DNA from: Siphonodentalium dalli
Taxonomy: Eukaryota; Mollusca; Scaphopoda; Gadilida; Siphonodentaliidae
NCBI GenBank assembly: GCA_032622095.1
Contig: CP136064.1
Location: 178,018,247-178,082,246 of the forward strand
Direction: 5' to 3'
Length of the DNA: 64,000 bases
The notes under the pieces are model-generated. The model was given only the letters and a program-made list of their open reading frames with translations. It was not told the origin of the DNA and ran no database searches. This document shows positions 11,939-23,810 of the stretch, piece after piece. Position 1 is the stretch's first letter; each line of letters starts with the position of its first letter. Position numbers and translations under genes: made by a program.

Positions 11939-12353
11939 AGGGGGAGGTCAAGTAACCAATTTTGAATGGGCATTTCAATGCAAATCCCCGTAGCAAAAGT
12001 TACAGAGTTGCAAATATTTATGGGTGTGACTTTGTGCGGTATTTAAACAAAACAAATTTATCTGGCGGGTCGGCTTGGAATTTGTTCCAATATATAGAAT
12101 GTTGATGTATTTATTTTTATATATTTTTTTTTCAAAACTAGGTCAAGTGTTGGCACTGTTGCAATTCCAGAAAAAAAATCTTAAAATGCATTTATAGCAA
12201 AAAATGCCTATTTACAAAGCCCAGCCGCCAGTTAAATGTTATGTCTGTTTAATTATATGGTTGCTCTAGTTCCCAGACAACTGCTTCATATATAACTTTT
12301 GCTGGGGGAGATTTGCATGGAATTCCACATTCAAAATTGGTCACTTGACCCCC
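11939..12353. mobile_element. MITE with ~65-bp terminal inverted repeats
   Basis: Left end 'ggggaggtcaagtaaccaat' through 'gcaaatcccc' and 'gcaaaagttac' (11940-12003) is repeated in inverted orientation at 12287-12352, ending in a C run. The interior is about 280 bp and non-coding. The target duplication is not clear, so the superfamily is open. Confidence 0.75.
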
Positions 12354-12825
12354 CCCCCCCCCCCCTTAAATGCGTTTATATGTTTCAATGCTATAAAGTT
12401 ACCCATCCAGAAGTTTCAAGCTTTTGAACGGGTGGAACGTCATCTCTATGGGCGTAGCCAGAGTATATATATTCATGGCATGATCTATCGCAAACCTAGC
12501 CCCGCACCGCCCTGTCCTCGGTGCATGCACAATTACGCACCTGGTGATCAGGCTTGCAGCATTCAGCCAGGCCGTGCTGTCGAATACGCACAGTACTCAC
12601 CCGAGTGACAACTGTTCATTGTCTCACCGTAGTTTTGGGCCATTGTTTGGCTGACACGACAACGACTGCTTAACACTCTGATCGGCGATATTTGTGGACA
12701 AAAGGCCACGCTCACATGTCCAGAAATTCACTAGGATGCAGCTTTGTTGGGCAAATAGGAATTTCGCTTCGTCCAGGTTCATATATGTACAATGGCTTGA
12801 GACGCCGATTAATTAATTTATTGAG
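12354..12825. promoter_or_regulatory. Upstream region of the membrane-protein gene
   Basis: GC content rises compared with the surroundings between about 12480 and 12780. No TATA box or other site can be assigned with confidence. The region presumably holds the promoter and 5' UTR of the downstream gene. Confidence 0.3.
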
Positions 12826-13935
12826 ATGAATAGATCATCGATAATGGCGAACCAGACAGGAGTTGTTGTCGGAGGGGACGATAATGTATCCGGAGGGATA
12901 ACTTGGATTATTATGGTTCCGGTTCTCATTATCAGTTCCATCGTGTTGGCAGGCGGGATTTGCATGTGCCTCATCTCCAAAAGAAACAAGAGGAATAACT
13001 CTATTAATCCGCATTTCGCTGATCCTGACAGAACCCCGTGTTTGTTACAACAAGAGATCCAAAAAGCAGGTGTCCCGAGAGTTAGAGTGTATCCTATGAA
13101 CAAAGGACAGCGCGAAAGTTTCAACCAACCAAAATCTATAACGGAATCACGTGTGTTGTACCCTATCAACGAGAGTGAAATATCAGATGATTACCTTAGC
13201 AACTTGACGCCAATCAATGACGACGCCGAACAAGTTGATCCCAACCCACCTTATTCGCCGTATCATATTGCCTACGTTTCGCCAAGGCTGTCTAACTGCA
13301 CCACTGGTACGAGCAAAATTGATTCGACAACTGGAAGCGAAAGTCTCAGTCTACCCAGCAGTATTTCTCGTTACCACCAGAGCAAGGTGCCCGGATTTGG
13401 AACTATTGGACAATCTACGTCAAGACTTTCGTATCCAATAGAAACCATCATTGAAAGTGACAGTGCATCGTCGTGTGATGTTTACTCCGACAACACGTCA
13501 TTACTGCCTAACGTCGGGAGTTGTCCTAATTCCAACTCCCAGGTGGACTCACAGGAGAACATTTCGGAACCATCCTACATCATGCCATTGAATCATGCAT
13601 CAACATTGAACCCATCGCTTACGTCCTCAATGAAAACAAACCCAAATGAGTCAGACAACGTTGTAAATAGAAACCGAAACCTCGTTTGCTTCACGTCATC
13701 CTACGACAACACTTCTGAGATGTGCACTTCCGGACCGAAGGAAGGGTCGTACCTCTGGGATAATTACCATCCCGCCACGGACAGTCGCTCCTCTTATATG
13801 CACCATAACAGCGAGGTCACCGGACCAGAAAGGGTTGCCAAGAGCCTTGATGACGTGTCATCTCTGAGCTCAAAGTGTCACAGTAGAATAATCACGGATC
13901 GCCCTCTGCTGAAGAAGGAAATGTACTGGGTTTGA
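12826..13935 (+). CDS. Single-pass membrane protein, 369 residues, unknown family
   Basis: I do not recognise the family. The frame is intronless with an in-frame TAA twelve bases upstream; ATG 12844 (aatGG context) is an alternative start. Residues 1-23 are polar with two N-glycosylation sequons (NQT, NVS). Residues about 24-47 are one hydrophobic helix followed by SKRNKRNN, so the expected topology is outside-N and inside-C without a cleaved signal. The 320-residue cytosolic tail is rich in Ser, Thr, Asn and Pro with no domain visible, so probably disordered. It contains NPPYSPYH and two related blocks, RVYPMNKG and RVLYPINE. The last residues EMYWV fit a class II PDZ-ligand pattern. Codon use and length make it a convincing gene; an adaptor or adhesion-type signalling role is only inference. 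Confidence 0.85.
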   Translation: MNRSSIMANQTGVVVGGDDNVSGGITWIIMVPVLIISSIVLAGGICMCLISKRNKRNNSINPHFADPDRTPCLLQQEIQKAGVPRVRVYPMNKGQRESFNQPKSITESRVLYPINESEISDDYLSNLTPINDDAEQVDPNPPYSPYHIAYVSPRLSNCTTGTSKIDSTTGSESLSLPSSISRYHQSKVPGFGTIGQSTSRLSYPIETIIESDSASSCDVYSDNTSLLPNVGSCPNSNSQVDSQENISEPSYIMPLNHASTLNPSLTSSMKTNPNESDNVVNRNRNLVCFTSSYDNTSEMCTSGPKEGSYLWDNYHPATDSRSSYMHHNSEVTGPERVAKSLDDVSSLSSKCHSRIITDRPLLKKEMYWV

Positions 13936-14535
13936 ATATCAAGGTGCCACATTCTTCTGTTAATTCGTTTGACTTTCTACTTCTCTTTTGACATGGGCAT
14001 TATATGGATTACGCGTGTCTAATTTCTTCACAACTGGAACAGAACTATTCGGTGGTTTAAATATGACATTCCGATGCATGTGCATGAATAATATTTGTGT
14101 GTACCAATAAGGTTCTATGTACGGAAGGTGACTTTAGTTCGCGTTTCCGTTGTGCCTCGAGCTTTGTGTGTATATACTAGAATACAATATTCTTCCTTAA
14201 TTTCAGTGAATTTCCATTGATTGTATGACCCAAGAAGCGGTTGCTCGATGACCAATATAATGGTTATTTCCATAGAATGCATTCAATCTCACACTCAACA
14301 TGTAATGTAATGTAGTTCTCTACAAACTTCAGCATCAAACGGGCGTTCCCAACATGCTGAATCAGCTGCTGATCAGCATGCGTGTTACAACCTAAAATGC
14401 TGATCAGCAGATTCCCCTGTTTCAGTTTAACCTATAACGAAGATAGTGGGTCATAGGTTGTGCAAATGGCACATAATCTATGTTGTGGTGTGATGTAATT
14501 TGATATATATAGTGAACACTAATATTCGAACTTTA
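13936..14535. other. Downstream region with a GATC-centred hairpin
   Basis: Presumed 3' UTR and flank of the membrane-protein gene; no canonical AATAAA close to the stop. At about 14368-14411 'ctgctgatcagcat' is followed by its inverted copy with a 15-base loop, giving a short hairpin. Confidence 0.45.
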
Positions 14536-14539
14536 AGTT

Positions 14540-15230
14540 GATAATTTTTAAGCAGCCATCTTGAATTTTACTCTTTGCATGACTAAATCCTTTGTAACCC
14601 CCTACATGCCACATCCCTCATATGATCGGCACCAAACTCCATATGGATATACAGGGTGACCTCTAGATGGGAGCAATCGATTATTTCCGAAATTCGATAA
14701 CAAAAATCATGACCGTCAGCAGCCATCTTGGATTTCAAATTTGAATCCATCGGCATACCCTGCAGCCCGCATATATCGAATAAATGTTTTGTAAGTTTAC
14801 AAGCATGATTAGGATCACCTCTAGATGAGAGCTATCGAATTTGAAAGATTTTTGTTTAAAAACATGGCCGCCGGCAACCATCTTTACTCTTTGCATGACT
14901 AAATCGTTTGGCACACCCTACAGACCACATCCACTTATCCGATCGTCACCAAATTTAATATGGATTTTTTAGGTGACCACTAGATGGGAGCCATCGATTA
15001 TTTCCGAAATTCGTTGAAATACATGGCTGCCAGCGGCCATATTGGATTTTACTCTTCGCATGACTAAATACTTGGGCACGCCTTACAGGCCACATCCCAC
15101 ATCCAATCGTCACCAAACTTCATATGGATCTTCGGGTCATCTCTAGATTGGAGCCATCGATTATTTCCGAAATTCGTTATACAACATTGAATCCATCGGC
15201 ACATGTTGCATCCCACATATATTGGTGAAA
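14540..15230 (+). repeat. ~160-bp satellite array (second block)
   Basis: Four to five units. The phrase 'ctagatgggag' recurs at 14663, 14821, 14980 and 15143, spacings of 158, 159 and 163 bp. Units alternate between an 'actctttgcatgactaaatc' type and a 'ttcaaatttgaatcc' type, both following 'gccatcttggatt'. Confidence 0.85.
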
Positions 15231-16990
15231 TGTGTGAATGTTTGAAATGAAAATAGTTTCATCTACACATTACAAGACCTTTACTGTATTTTTTGTTACT
15301 TTCCTCCTGTATCATTATATTCATTGCTCAGCAAAAAATTAACTCCTTCCCAATTTGAGCTACAATGTCATTGACACTTCCATTTTTTCCATGCCAACTT
15401 TTTGGGACCCCCACCCCCATAAATAAATCAGAATAATATGAAACAAAAGTATATCAGCCTGGTTCTTTCGGAGAATTAATATTTAACATATTCCAACATT
15501 TTAATACAACCCAAAAACAGTGGAACGGTAGTAGCTTGATCGGAAGCAAAACCATAAATAACAGTTCCCATAGGTATCTGCTTCCCATCTTTTTGCCAAA
15601 AAAGAAATATTTCTGAGTGAATATATGAAGATATGCATTATGTATATATGGATTTCATCTTCATCCCATGTACCTTATATCACCAAATCGGAAGGTATCA
15701 ATAAAACGGACCATGTGGTTTTTGATAAAATCAACATAGCTCCCTCAGATGAATGTATTTATCGCCAAGTTGAGTGATAATATCCACTATTTAAAACATA
15801 ATTTTGTAAAGCGGAATGTTCCCTCAATGGGATAGCGATCATATCTTTCTCTCACACCGATATATTTAATGGAAATTCCGGCTCATTTCCGTTTTTATCA
15901 TAAATAATAGAAACTTTTTGACGTTAGGTACATGTAGTTCGTTTGTGACATAATTATCAGCCATTGATGGCGGGGAATACGTGTATCGATAGCAAAATTT
16001 TATGTTCGGTTAACCTTAAAAGTTTCTACTTAAAGTGCGGTTCGCAAAAATACTATTCGCGATCACGTGTGGGTACCATTATAATTTCGGGTATCATAGC
16101 CGTGGATCGATGCCGCAATGAATGTCATCAAAACGGATTATGGATGTCAAAAATTCGGATTATATATTTCACATTTCGACTGTTTCTGTTTGAAAATATA
16201 TCCATTATATTATTTCGGACAGGCCGGCACATCTTTTAATTTTGTTATGTGTGTTCGGAGGAGGGTACACGTGCTTGGGCCTATTCGTGCATATGTTTGT
16301 TTGTCTTTTTATGTTCTAATGTCCAATTAATAGTAGGCCTATATAGGCTATTATTCTGTAATATTCAATAGTATTGGCCCGGAACATTAAAAAAGTGTAA
16401 ATCATGTGTGAACAGGGACATGACTATGGAGGGTCCCCGTTGGGGTGTCCACCTAAAAGTTTCTTAGTGCAACCCGCACCCTTTCGGGAACTTCCATTAG
16501 CAATCCCCTGTCAGGTTGGAGTTTTCATCGATCTTACATCTTGTTCTTTAGCTAGGTTGGATTAATTTGTTATAATATCTGGTAGCCATTTCAGTTCACA
16601 AGTTATTTAAATTGTATAAATAGGCGGCTTTTTGTCTGAAAACAACAATTTTTTTAACTGATACTAAACAATTTAAACCAATTTTAGTCTGAAATTTCCA
16701 ACTGAGGTTGTGTCGTGAAAGAAATTTCCAGATGTTGAAAATGTTGACCAACGTATTGGGGCATGTGACACCAATATCACATCCCTGTAAGTGGATGAGT
16801 GCATGGATGAATTACAAGACTAAAAGGACAGAACAAGTTTTGTATTAGAATTATCATCATAATGTTTGCTGCATTGATAAATTGGTCCCTGTTGAACGGT
16901 TTGACCGAGTTTGCGTGATACCCCCCCCCCCCCCACAACAAAACAAATCATGTATGTGATGCCATATGAATTTAAGATGCAACGGTTATG
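15231..16990. other. Stretch with no recognised gene
   Basis: A 91-codon frame at 15964-16239 lacks family features. A 14-C run lies at 16921-16934. Confidence 0.35.
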
Positions 16991-16993
16991 ATG

Positions 16994-17472
16994 TAGGCTA
17001 GCTAGTCCAGAACAGAATACCCAATTATTTTGTTATTGTTTTAGTTTGTAATTTTTATTTCTAAGCAAGAGTTTAACATATAGCCTAAAAATTAACATGA
17101 TAACAAAACAAGAGTTAAGACCTATGGCGATTCAGTACATGTACAATACACGGAACACATTAAATACAAATACGTTGAATTATCTCGACCTTGATATTAT
17201 GTATGCGACAAAAATATAAGAAAAAGTGTAAACATCATACGATGCAGACTAGCTAATCCAAAACAGCAACTATCACCCCAATATTTTGTTATCTTTTTTA
17301 GTTTGTTATTTTTATTTTTAAGCAAGAGTTTATTAACCCACATATAGCCAAACAATTAACATGATAACAAAACACGAGTTGTCAGAACATTTACGGGGTT
17401 AAGACCCATGGCGATTCAGTATACAATACACGTTACACATTCAATACAAATATGTTGAATGATCTCGACCTT
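16994..17472 (+). repeat. Tandem duplication of a ~210-230-bp segment
   Basis: 16994-17195 and 17243-17472 are copies. Both carry 'gcaagagttta', 'aattaacatgataacaaaac', 'tggcgattcagta' and 'atctcgacctt', with small indels. Confidence 0.8.
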
Positions 17473-18035
17473 TAGTCAACACGAAGATAGAGCAAAACAG
17501 TGGGTATTTAGGTGAAGGTGAGTATGGTGAATGGGTGGCCAAATACGAACGCGATCGGTTAATAAACAATGGGGGAAGCGTATTGGGGTCATTACTACAA
17601 AGCATCAACACATTCGTGAACAGCTTTTTAAATATGTCAATTTATATTCATGTTTACACGTTTTTTCATTAATTGCTAAATCCAAGAAGTGGGCAGCCAA
17701 GATACAGAGCTTTTTAGATAAACGAAGGATAATAATTCTAGAATGAAAAACCTGGTCAAACGACCATTGAATGTCCTCGCAGTAAACATCCATTTTTCGG
17801 ATACTTCATTGAGATCCGACAACCTGTGGCGGGGATATCTGCTCGGAAGGACAAATTGAGTCATAGATAGCAACACTACCGGTGTGTTTGATTTCCACCA
17901 GTCAAAATCGAGGTACAGTCAACAATTTCACCAAATATGAGATATTAATACATCATACTGTCTACAATACCTGCATATACATGGATTACTGGTATCCATA
18001 ACGTTAAACTACAGTTGTAACATGATAACATCGTG
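17473..18035. other. Unassigned stretch
   Basis: No gene supported. Confidence 0.3.
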
Positions 18036-18036
18036 C

Positions 18037-18130
18037 ACGGCACAATCGTTTCGACGATTCTACGACCAATTCCACGATTCTGCGGCTTGACAACCACGGT
18101 GCTGCGGCAATTTAACGATTCTGCGACCAG
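18037..18130 (+). repeat. ~93-bp ACGATTCT-box repeat, left copy
   Basis: Contains four boxes of the type ACGATTCTGCGRCC with variations. It is nearly identical, in inverted orientation, to 20367-20458. Confidence 0.8.
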
Positions 18131-20366
18131 GCTGATGCGATAAACACGAAAAAAAACATTAAGAAATGAATAATTCCAGAAATATAGACAGTTATGTACC
18201 ACATATTATATTTCTATTAGGTACGGCGATCTTCGAATCGATAATCGGTATAGAGAGTTCAGCACTATAGACAGTTAGCACAACAGTACATAATCTTTGA
18301 CACAAATAGACCAGTTGTTTAGGATTTACACACATCACTGTGTTAAATTCGTCTTTAGAGTTGAGAAAATATATATAATGTCCTATAAAATTGAGTGGAA
18401 ACCTATATAATAACATAGCCATACGTCTTTGGTTGAGTTTTCACAACTGATGTTAACATCAGTTCTGTGATTGATGGCGCTGTGTCCATATTTGTGGGGG
18501 GTATCATCGAACTCAATTGACAACGCCGAGTAGTCGACTATGACAACGACGATTGTGAGACCAGCAATTGAAATTTCATTAACTTGTGCTCACGAGAAGT
18601 CGTTTTCTAATGAATGTCACGCTCGCTATAGACATGAATACGCATATGAATCACACGACCTCAAGGCTACGAGATTAACACTCTTTTATTTGGAGCCAGC
18701 TGTGGAAAATAAAGTAATGTCGAATCGTATATTGCTATACTGTGCAGGTTTAATTTCCATATCTGTGCACCACACATTACATGATTTAAATTTTCCACCT
18801 ATCCAACTTTCCTTCCGTCTGTCTGTACGCCTAACTAGCAGCCGACTCACAATGCCTCGGTATTTTCTTATGGTCAACATGTCTTATTCTCAGTTGCGTT
18901 GTGGTATCGATGGTGGGGAATGGTCGCCTTAGAAATTAACTCCACACATGAAACTTAATATTTTGTTGTGAGTATAATTCCATATTTGACATCCAGGTAT
19001 ATATATATCTATAAACGGTGAAAATGATATTCTATAATGATTTATTTATTTGTGATTAAAATCTAGTTATCTAAAATATAATTCCCTCACGCAGTCAAGA
19101 TTTGCCTCCAGATATTACAATTCTATGACATTTATTTCCTATTAATTCTTAACTCATTTGAAGTATGCACACACCAGTTTACCCAATTAAAAATACTATA
19201 CCGCAACAAAACACCCCATGTTAATAATATACCGGCATCCGAACCGGGGGATCAGGGGTAGGGGGTCATAAATCAGCGTATACCTATAGGTTATTTTTTT
19301 ATTTTGGCTACTTTCGGGACCAACCAACCCAATGTTCTTCTAGTTTATGTATGTATACGTTTTTACTGCAATATTCTGGCATCCATCCCTTTTTTTCTTT
19401 TTTTTTAAAGTGTTGCTCATTACTTTCAGTTTCAGATAACCATAAAGAATTTTAACTAATACTTTCATACAAACGCATTTATAAAAGTAAATAAACGGTC
19501 AATAATTTTTCGAGGACATCGCCTACCTGCTAATCAGAATATAACTAAAATAACTCATGTTATGGTAGGGTAAGTGCTGACATTTTCGAATGAACAAGTC
19601 AACTTTACAAAAATTACAAAGCCGCTATGTGCACCAAGAAGGAAAATGTTCACATACATGTAAGTCGGGCATTTTGTCATGTTCAAAAAATCAAAAAATT
19701 AAAGAGAATGCTCGTTTAGCGACAAATCTCTTTTGTGACTTGGTCTCTATAGCTTCACATGTGGGGATCAGTAAATACACAGTACTGTATTGAATCCAGG
19801 ACATGTGCATTGTACAACGAAGGTACTGTTCCAAACATTTATTGATGCAGCATATATGGGCTTACACGCATAACTAAGCTGTCCGATCGTGCAGTGACAG
19901 ATACGTCGTATACAAATGAAACTTACCGTTCAACGAGTCGCACAATCGTCGTTGTCATGGTCGAAGCGGGGCGTTGTCAAATAGTTGACACTGTTACTGC
20001 ATTTCTGTGTGTAGTTTAATCGAATATTGCGTCAACGGAGGTACGAATTTGACAAATAATACATTTATGCTTATCAAAGCTTACGTTGGATGTTAATTTT
20101 CGCACTGTTAATGTCCCCTTGTAGCCCAAGAAACGACTTTTTGAGATCGGTTCGCGGTTCGATCGGATTATCTAGACTTGGCCGAGCCGATTGTGACTCA
20201 TTTTATGTATTGATCGCATCTTCGCATGTATTCCGTGAGTCAACCTGGTGGACCTGCAAAGTCTACTCTACATAATGCATACAATAAGAAGCCCACTTTT
20301 ATCGTCCCAATTCAGTAAAAGGCCCCATTATCTAAGTTTGTCATCAAATTTCACGTATAATAAGGC
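18131..20366. other. Interior between two inverted 93-bp repeats
   Basis: No coding frame is convincing. A second, shorter inverted pair, 'gacaacgacgattgtgag' near 18541 and its complement near 19929-19952, lies within it, so this could be the interior of a 2.4-kb non-autonomous element. It contains a few T runs near 19390-19408. Confidence 0.4.
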
Positions 20367-20458
20367 CGCAGAATCGTTGAACTGCCGTAGCACCGTGGTT
20401 GTCAAGCCGCAGAATCGTGGAATTGGTCGTAGAATCGTCGAAACGATTGTGCCGTGTG
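20367..20458 (-). repeat. ~93-bp ACGATTCT-box repeat, right copy
   Basis: Inverted copy of 18037-18130 with only a few differences. The shared translation seen in both places is a by-product of the repeat. Confidence 0.8.
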
Positions 20459-21299
20459 AACATGGTAGTCATTTGTCACCAGAGTGTATATATAATGTAT
20501 GTGAATAGCAGAGGGCTAGATAGTCCGTTAGCAGATACAAGAGCTTGACAAACATTTCTGTTTAGCATCAAATACATATTTGCTTGTTTGGGCTTTCATT
20601 TTGGAGCCCACCATTTAATGAGGTCATACTTTACCTTTATAAGGGTATCATGGTTCTGGGTATGTGTAGATATAAACCTGTGTAACTATATTGTGATCTT
20701 ATACTTGTTGGAGCCCTTAATATATATTTAGCTCGAAAAAACAAAATGGTAGTATATACGTATTACAGGAATTAATATTTGGTGAATTTGCATTGTTTTA
20801 TAATAAAGTATTTTAACTCCATTGACTAAAACTTCCACGCAACGTTCAAGACACAACTTTAATGGTAACATAAACTGCAATTTCTCCCGCCAATATAAAC
20901 GTGCAGCCTTTTCAAAACGGTTCCCGTGGATATAGATTACAGATTAAGAGTATACAGCAATCAATTTCTAACATACCAGCAGATATTATTTGCATTTTTC
21001 TTGACAATGTTTTCATATCATATCATATATTTCACGGAACTCGACCGACTAAAACGTTCATACGAAGTTATAAGAATACGAATTCCCGTTAAAATAAACT
21101 GTGTATATAACCCTTACATGTACATCTTTTCATAATATAACGCCCGTGCACAAGAATAGCTTATATTCCATGAGCTGGTAGGATCCCTCCTGCATCCCCC
21201 AACTTAACTTCTTTTGTATTTTCATGTATCCTAATATGTACTGGTCATGAAAAACGATATTAACAGCAAATAGTTTGGGTCCTATTGTACCTATACTGG
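20459..21299. other. Stretch with no recognised gene
   Basis: AT-rich, no repeat or gene recognised. Confidence 0.3.
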
Positions 21300-22515
21300 C
21301 AGAGGCGGACTGGGCCAAAAATCCGGCCCGGGAAATAAATATAATACCGGCCCATCTGTTCGGGGTGTGTCCACAGTCCACCTTGGAAATTCCAACTGCA
21401 CCCCCCCCCCTTGAATCAGAATCAGATCAAATACATGTTTTGCGTAATTTCATTTGCACCCCCCCCCTCTCCTTGAATCAGATGTCCAGACCAAATACAT
21501 GTTTTTGCATAATTCCGTTTCCACCCGTGGCCTAATATCCTATATATATTCTAAACCATGGTTCTATATATATTCCCGGTATGAGACCATTCAGATATTT
21601 TGACCTGAATAATTGCATAAATTCGAACATCTATAGCAGTCTAACTCCAGACAAATGCAAACGGCTACGGGCAAGAGAACACGACACACCGGGCTGTTCA
21701 TGGTTGAGAAATTTTGAAAACTATATATACAAAAACATCGCGAATCCTGGCATCTAGACTGGCATCAACTGAAGCGTTCCTATTTTGTTGTAAATTTCAA
21801 TTGGGGGAGAGTCCGGGAGGGGTGGGTGAGATTTTTTTTCTGATTTACAGCTGGGAGTTACCGTTAAAATCTCGAGATTAGCGGGGTCTTTATGTGGTGT
21901 TATATGATGCTGACAAGTTCATTTAATGACAAATTTACGATTAGCCAGTTCGGCTCGGTAAACAAAACATGTGGCGGCCCACGTCCGGAATTTTCCCGGT
22001 CTCCCGATCGGTCAGTCCGCCTCTGCCCCCCCCCCCCGAATGTCACATTATACTCACATGGGGAACCTGAAAAACTTAAATTCTGTCTTTCCTCGCCGGT
22101 TTTCCGCTTCTCGGATAATATATATTTATATATATATATTGGCAGTACACATTATCCGAAGTAAAACATTTTACATGTGGAATAATTTCCGAATCAATAT
22201 ATTCTTGTTTAGTGACGGTTCCAAATATGGTTACAATCTGGAAATCTCAGACGCCGTTATAAAATGGAATTCACTTCTTGAATTTATGTGAGAAGAGTGC
22301 TGGTTACACAACACATGTGGCGGCCCACGTCGGCTTCATTCGCGTCCCAAGTTGTGGTTGGGCGGCCCAACCATATATACCCCCCCCCCCTCCCCAACCG
22401 TAAAAAAAACCCCATCGAATTCTCGCTTGATAGAAAATCACGTGGAATCAGAATTTTTCCGGCTTCCGGCCCATCGGGAAATTTCCCGGTCTCCCGATCG
22501 GCCAGTCCGCCTCTG
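21300..22515. mobile_element. Non-autonomous hAT-like transposon, 1216 bp
   Basis: Inverted ends: CAGAGGCGGACTGG at 21300 and CCAGTCCGCCTCTG ending at 22515. An 8-bp flanking duplication, tatactgg (21292-21299) and catactgg (22516-22523), differs at one base. These ends and the 8-bp duplication are hAT hallmarks. There is no transposase. A second right-end-like segment at 21984-22025 ('ctcccgatcggtcagtccgc') with a preceding 'gtggcggcccacgtc' also seen near 22319 shows internal duplication or nesting. C runs at 21402, 21460, 22026 and 22380. Confidence 0.8.
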
Positions 22516-22523
22516 CATACTGG

Positions 22524-22769
22524 GCCAAAGTTTAGCCTTACTCGGTTACCATTTTTTCCGATTATGGTGGGGTGGGGGAAACTCATATCCCATATAAGTG
22601 CTGTCATTGTGATTGGGATTTTGTGATGTGTCATTTTGTAGGAATTTGAATACTCTATCCACTGGCAGCAAAAAAACAAAATATGACGTTTTATTGATGA
22701 AGTCACCAGAGGTCAAAAGGTCACGCAACGGTGATGAAAACACATATTATAGTCTTGTAATACTTGTAT
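22524..22769. other. Unassigned stretch
   Basis: Nothing recognised. Confidence 0.3.
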
Positions 22770-23430
22770 CTGATATGGTATCCCTGCACCCCCGAACACA
22801 GGACTTAAGTTCTTAACTTCTGAACTTTTCTTTCTTATTATGTCCCTCATAAGCAATGTTAACACGAAAAAAATGACAAGATGGCGTCCAACATGGCCGC
22901 CGTTTTAAGACGAGCCACTATAAGTCAGTTTGGTGCAAATTATTAAGAGAAAATCTTGACAAATGTATACAAATGTATATATTATTGTGAAGCTAAGACA
23001 TAATGCTACATTTTTAACTCCACGTCCAAGATGGCCACCAAAATGGCTGCCGGAAGTTGAAAATTATAATAACTATTTTCACTGATATCTTCTAAATTAG
23101 TTTCTGCTGTTTGGAACTGGCTAAGAATTGCGACTTTATTTTGTATTTTTTAAGTTAACTGATCAATCCAGCAATGAAATATGTCATTTCGTGGGTACCA
23201 ATCCCTTTCGAACACTCAAACATTTTATTTTACAGAACGCGGTATAAATTTTACCAAAAATCACCATTTGTAGTCATATTTCAAAAATAAACGAGCAGAA
23301 TTGTGCAATGTAAGGCATACCATAACTTATATGAATATTCTAGCTCAATGGATAAACAATTTATTGTCACTTTAGCTTAATGGCAGCCAAATAAAGGAAA
23401 ATGGTAGATATTGCACCAGCGTGATGCCCT
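22770..23430 (+). mobile_element. Diverged relative of the foldback-family arm
   Basis: Opens with 'ggtatccctgcacccc', 'aggacttaagtt' and 'ttattatgtccctcat', as in the 9417 palindrome. It ends with 'aaaatggtagatattgcacc' and 'ccctgcaatcggtt', close to 'aaaatggtaaatattgcccc' and 'cctgcaatggctt' in the left arm of the 53853 element. It carries the 'agatggccaccaaaatgg' phrase type. Confidence 0.55.
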
Positions 23431-23810
23431 GCAATCGGTTTGTCCCGTTCTGCCCCAAGGGTTACTACTGGGACGCAGATAACGATGAGAAATAAAAATC
23501 AATTCTATATATATAAGTTGCTGTAATGTTTGTCCCCGCTCTGTCCCAATGGTTACTACTGGGACGCAGATAATCACTAGAGATAAAAACGATTCTATAA
23601 ACGTCTGTAAAGCTTGTCCCGCGCTGTCCCAAGGGTTAATGCTGGGACACAGATAACCATGCACTAGAAATGAAAACGAATCTGTAAGCTTCTGTAACGC
23701 CTGTCTCGCTCTGTCCCAAGGGTGACTACTGGGACGCAAATAACCAATAGAAATAAAAACGATTCTATAAACTACGGTATCTTTTGTCCAGCTCTGTCCC
23801 AATGGTCACT
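23431..23810 (+). repeat. 82-92-bp minisatellite, block 1
   Basis: About five units built on 'gtcccaagggttactactgg' and 'gacgcagataaccactag', with spacings of about 92, 82, 88 and 82 bp. Each unit contains its own small inverted repeat, GTCCCA...TGGGAC. Confidence 0.88.

Noticed and set aside
15964-16330. Overlapping 91- and 70-codon frames
   Set aside because: No motif, no splice context, and a composition typical of AT-rich non-coding sequence.
20100-20240. Possible tRNA-like segment around 'gcggttcgatcgg'
   Set aside because: No matching A box or foldable cloverleaf found by eye.
22284-22706. 140-codon minus frame over the hAT-like right end
   Set aside because: It crosses the element border and a C run, overlaps frames on both strands, and has no family features.
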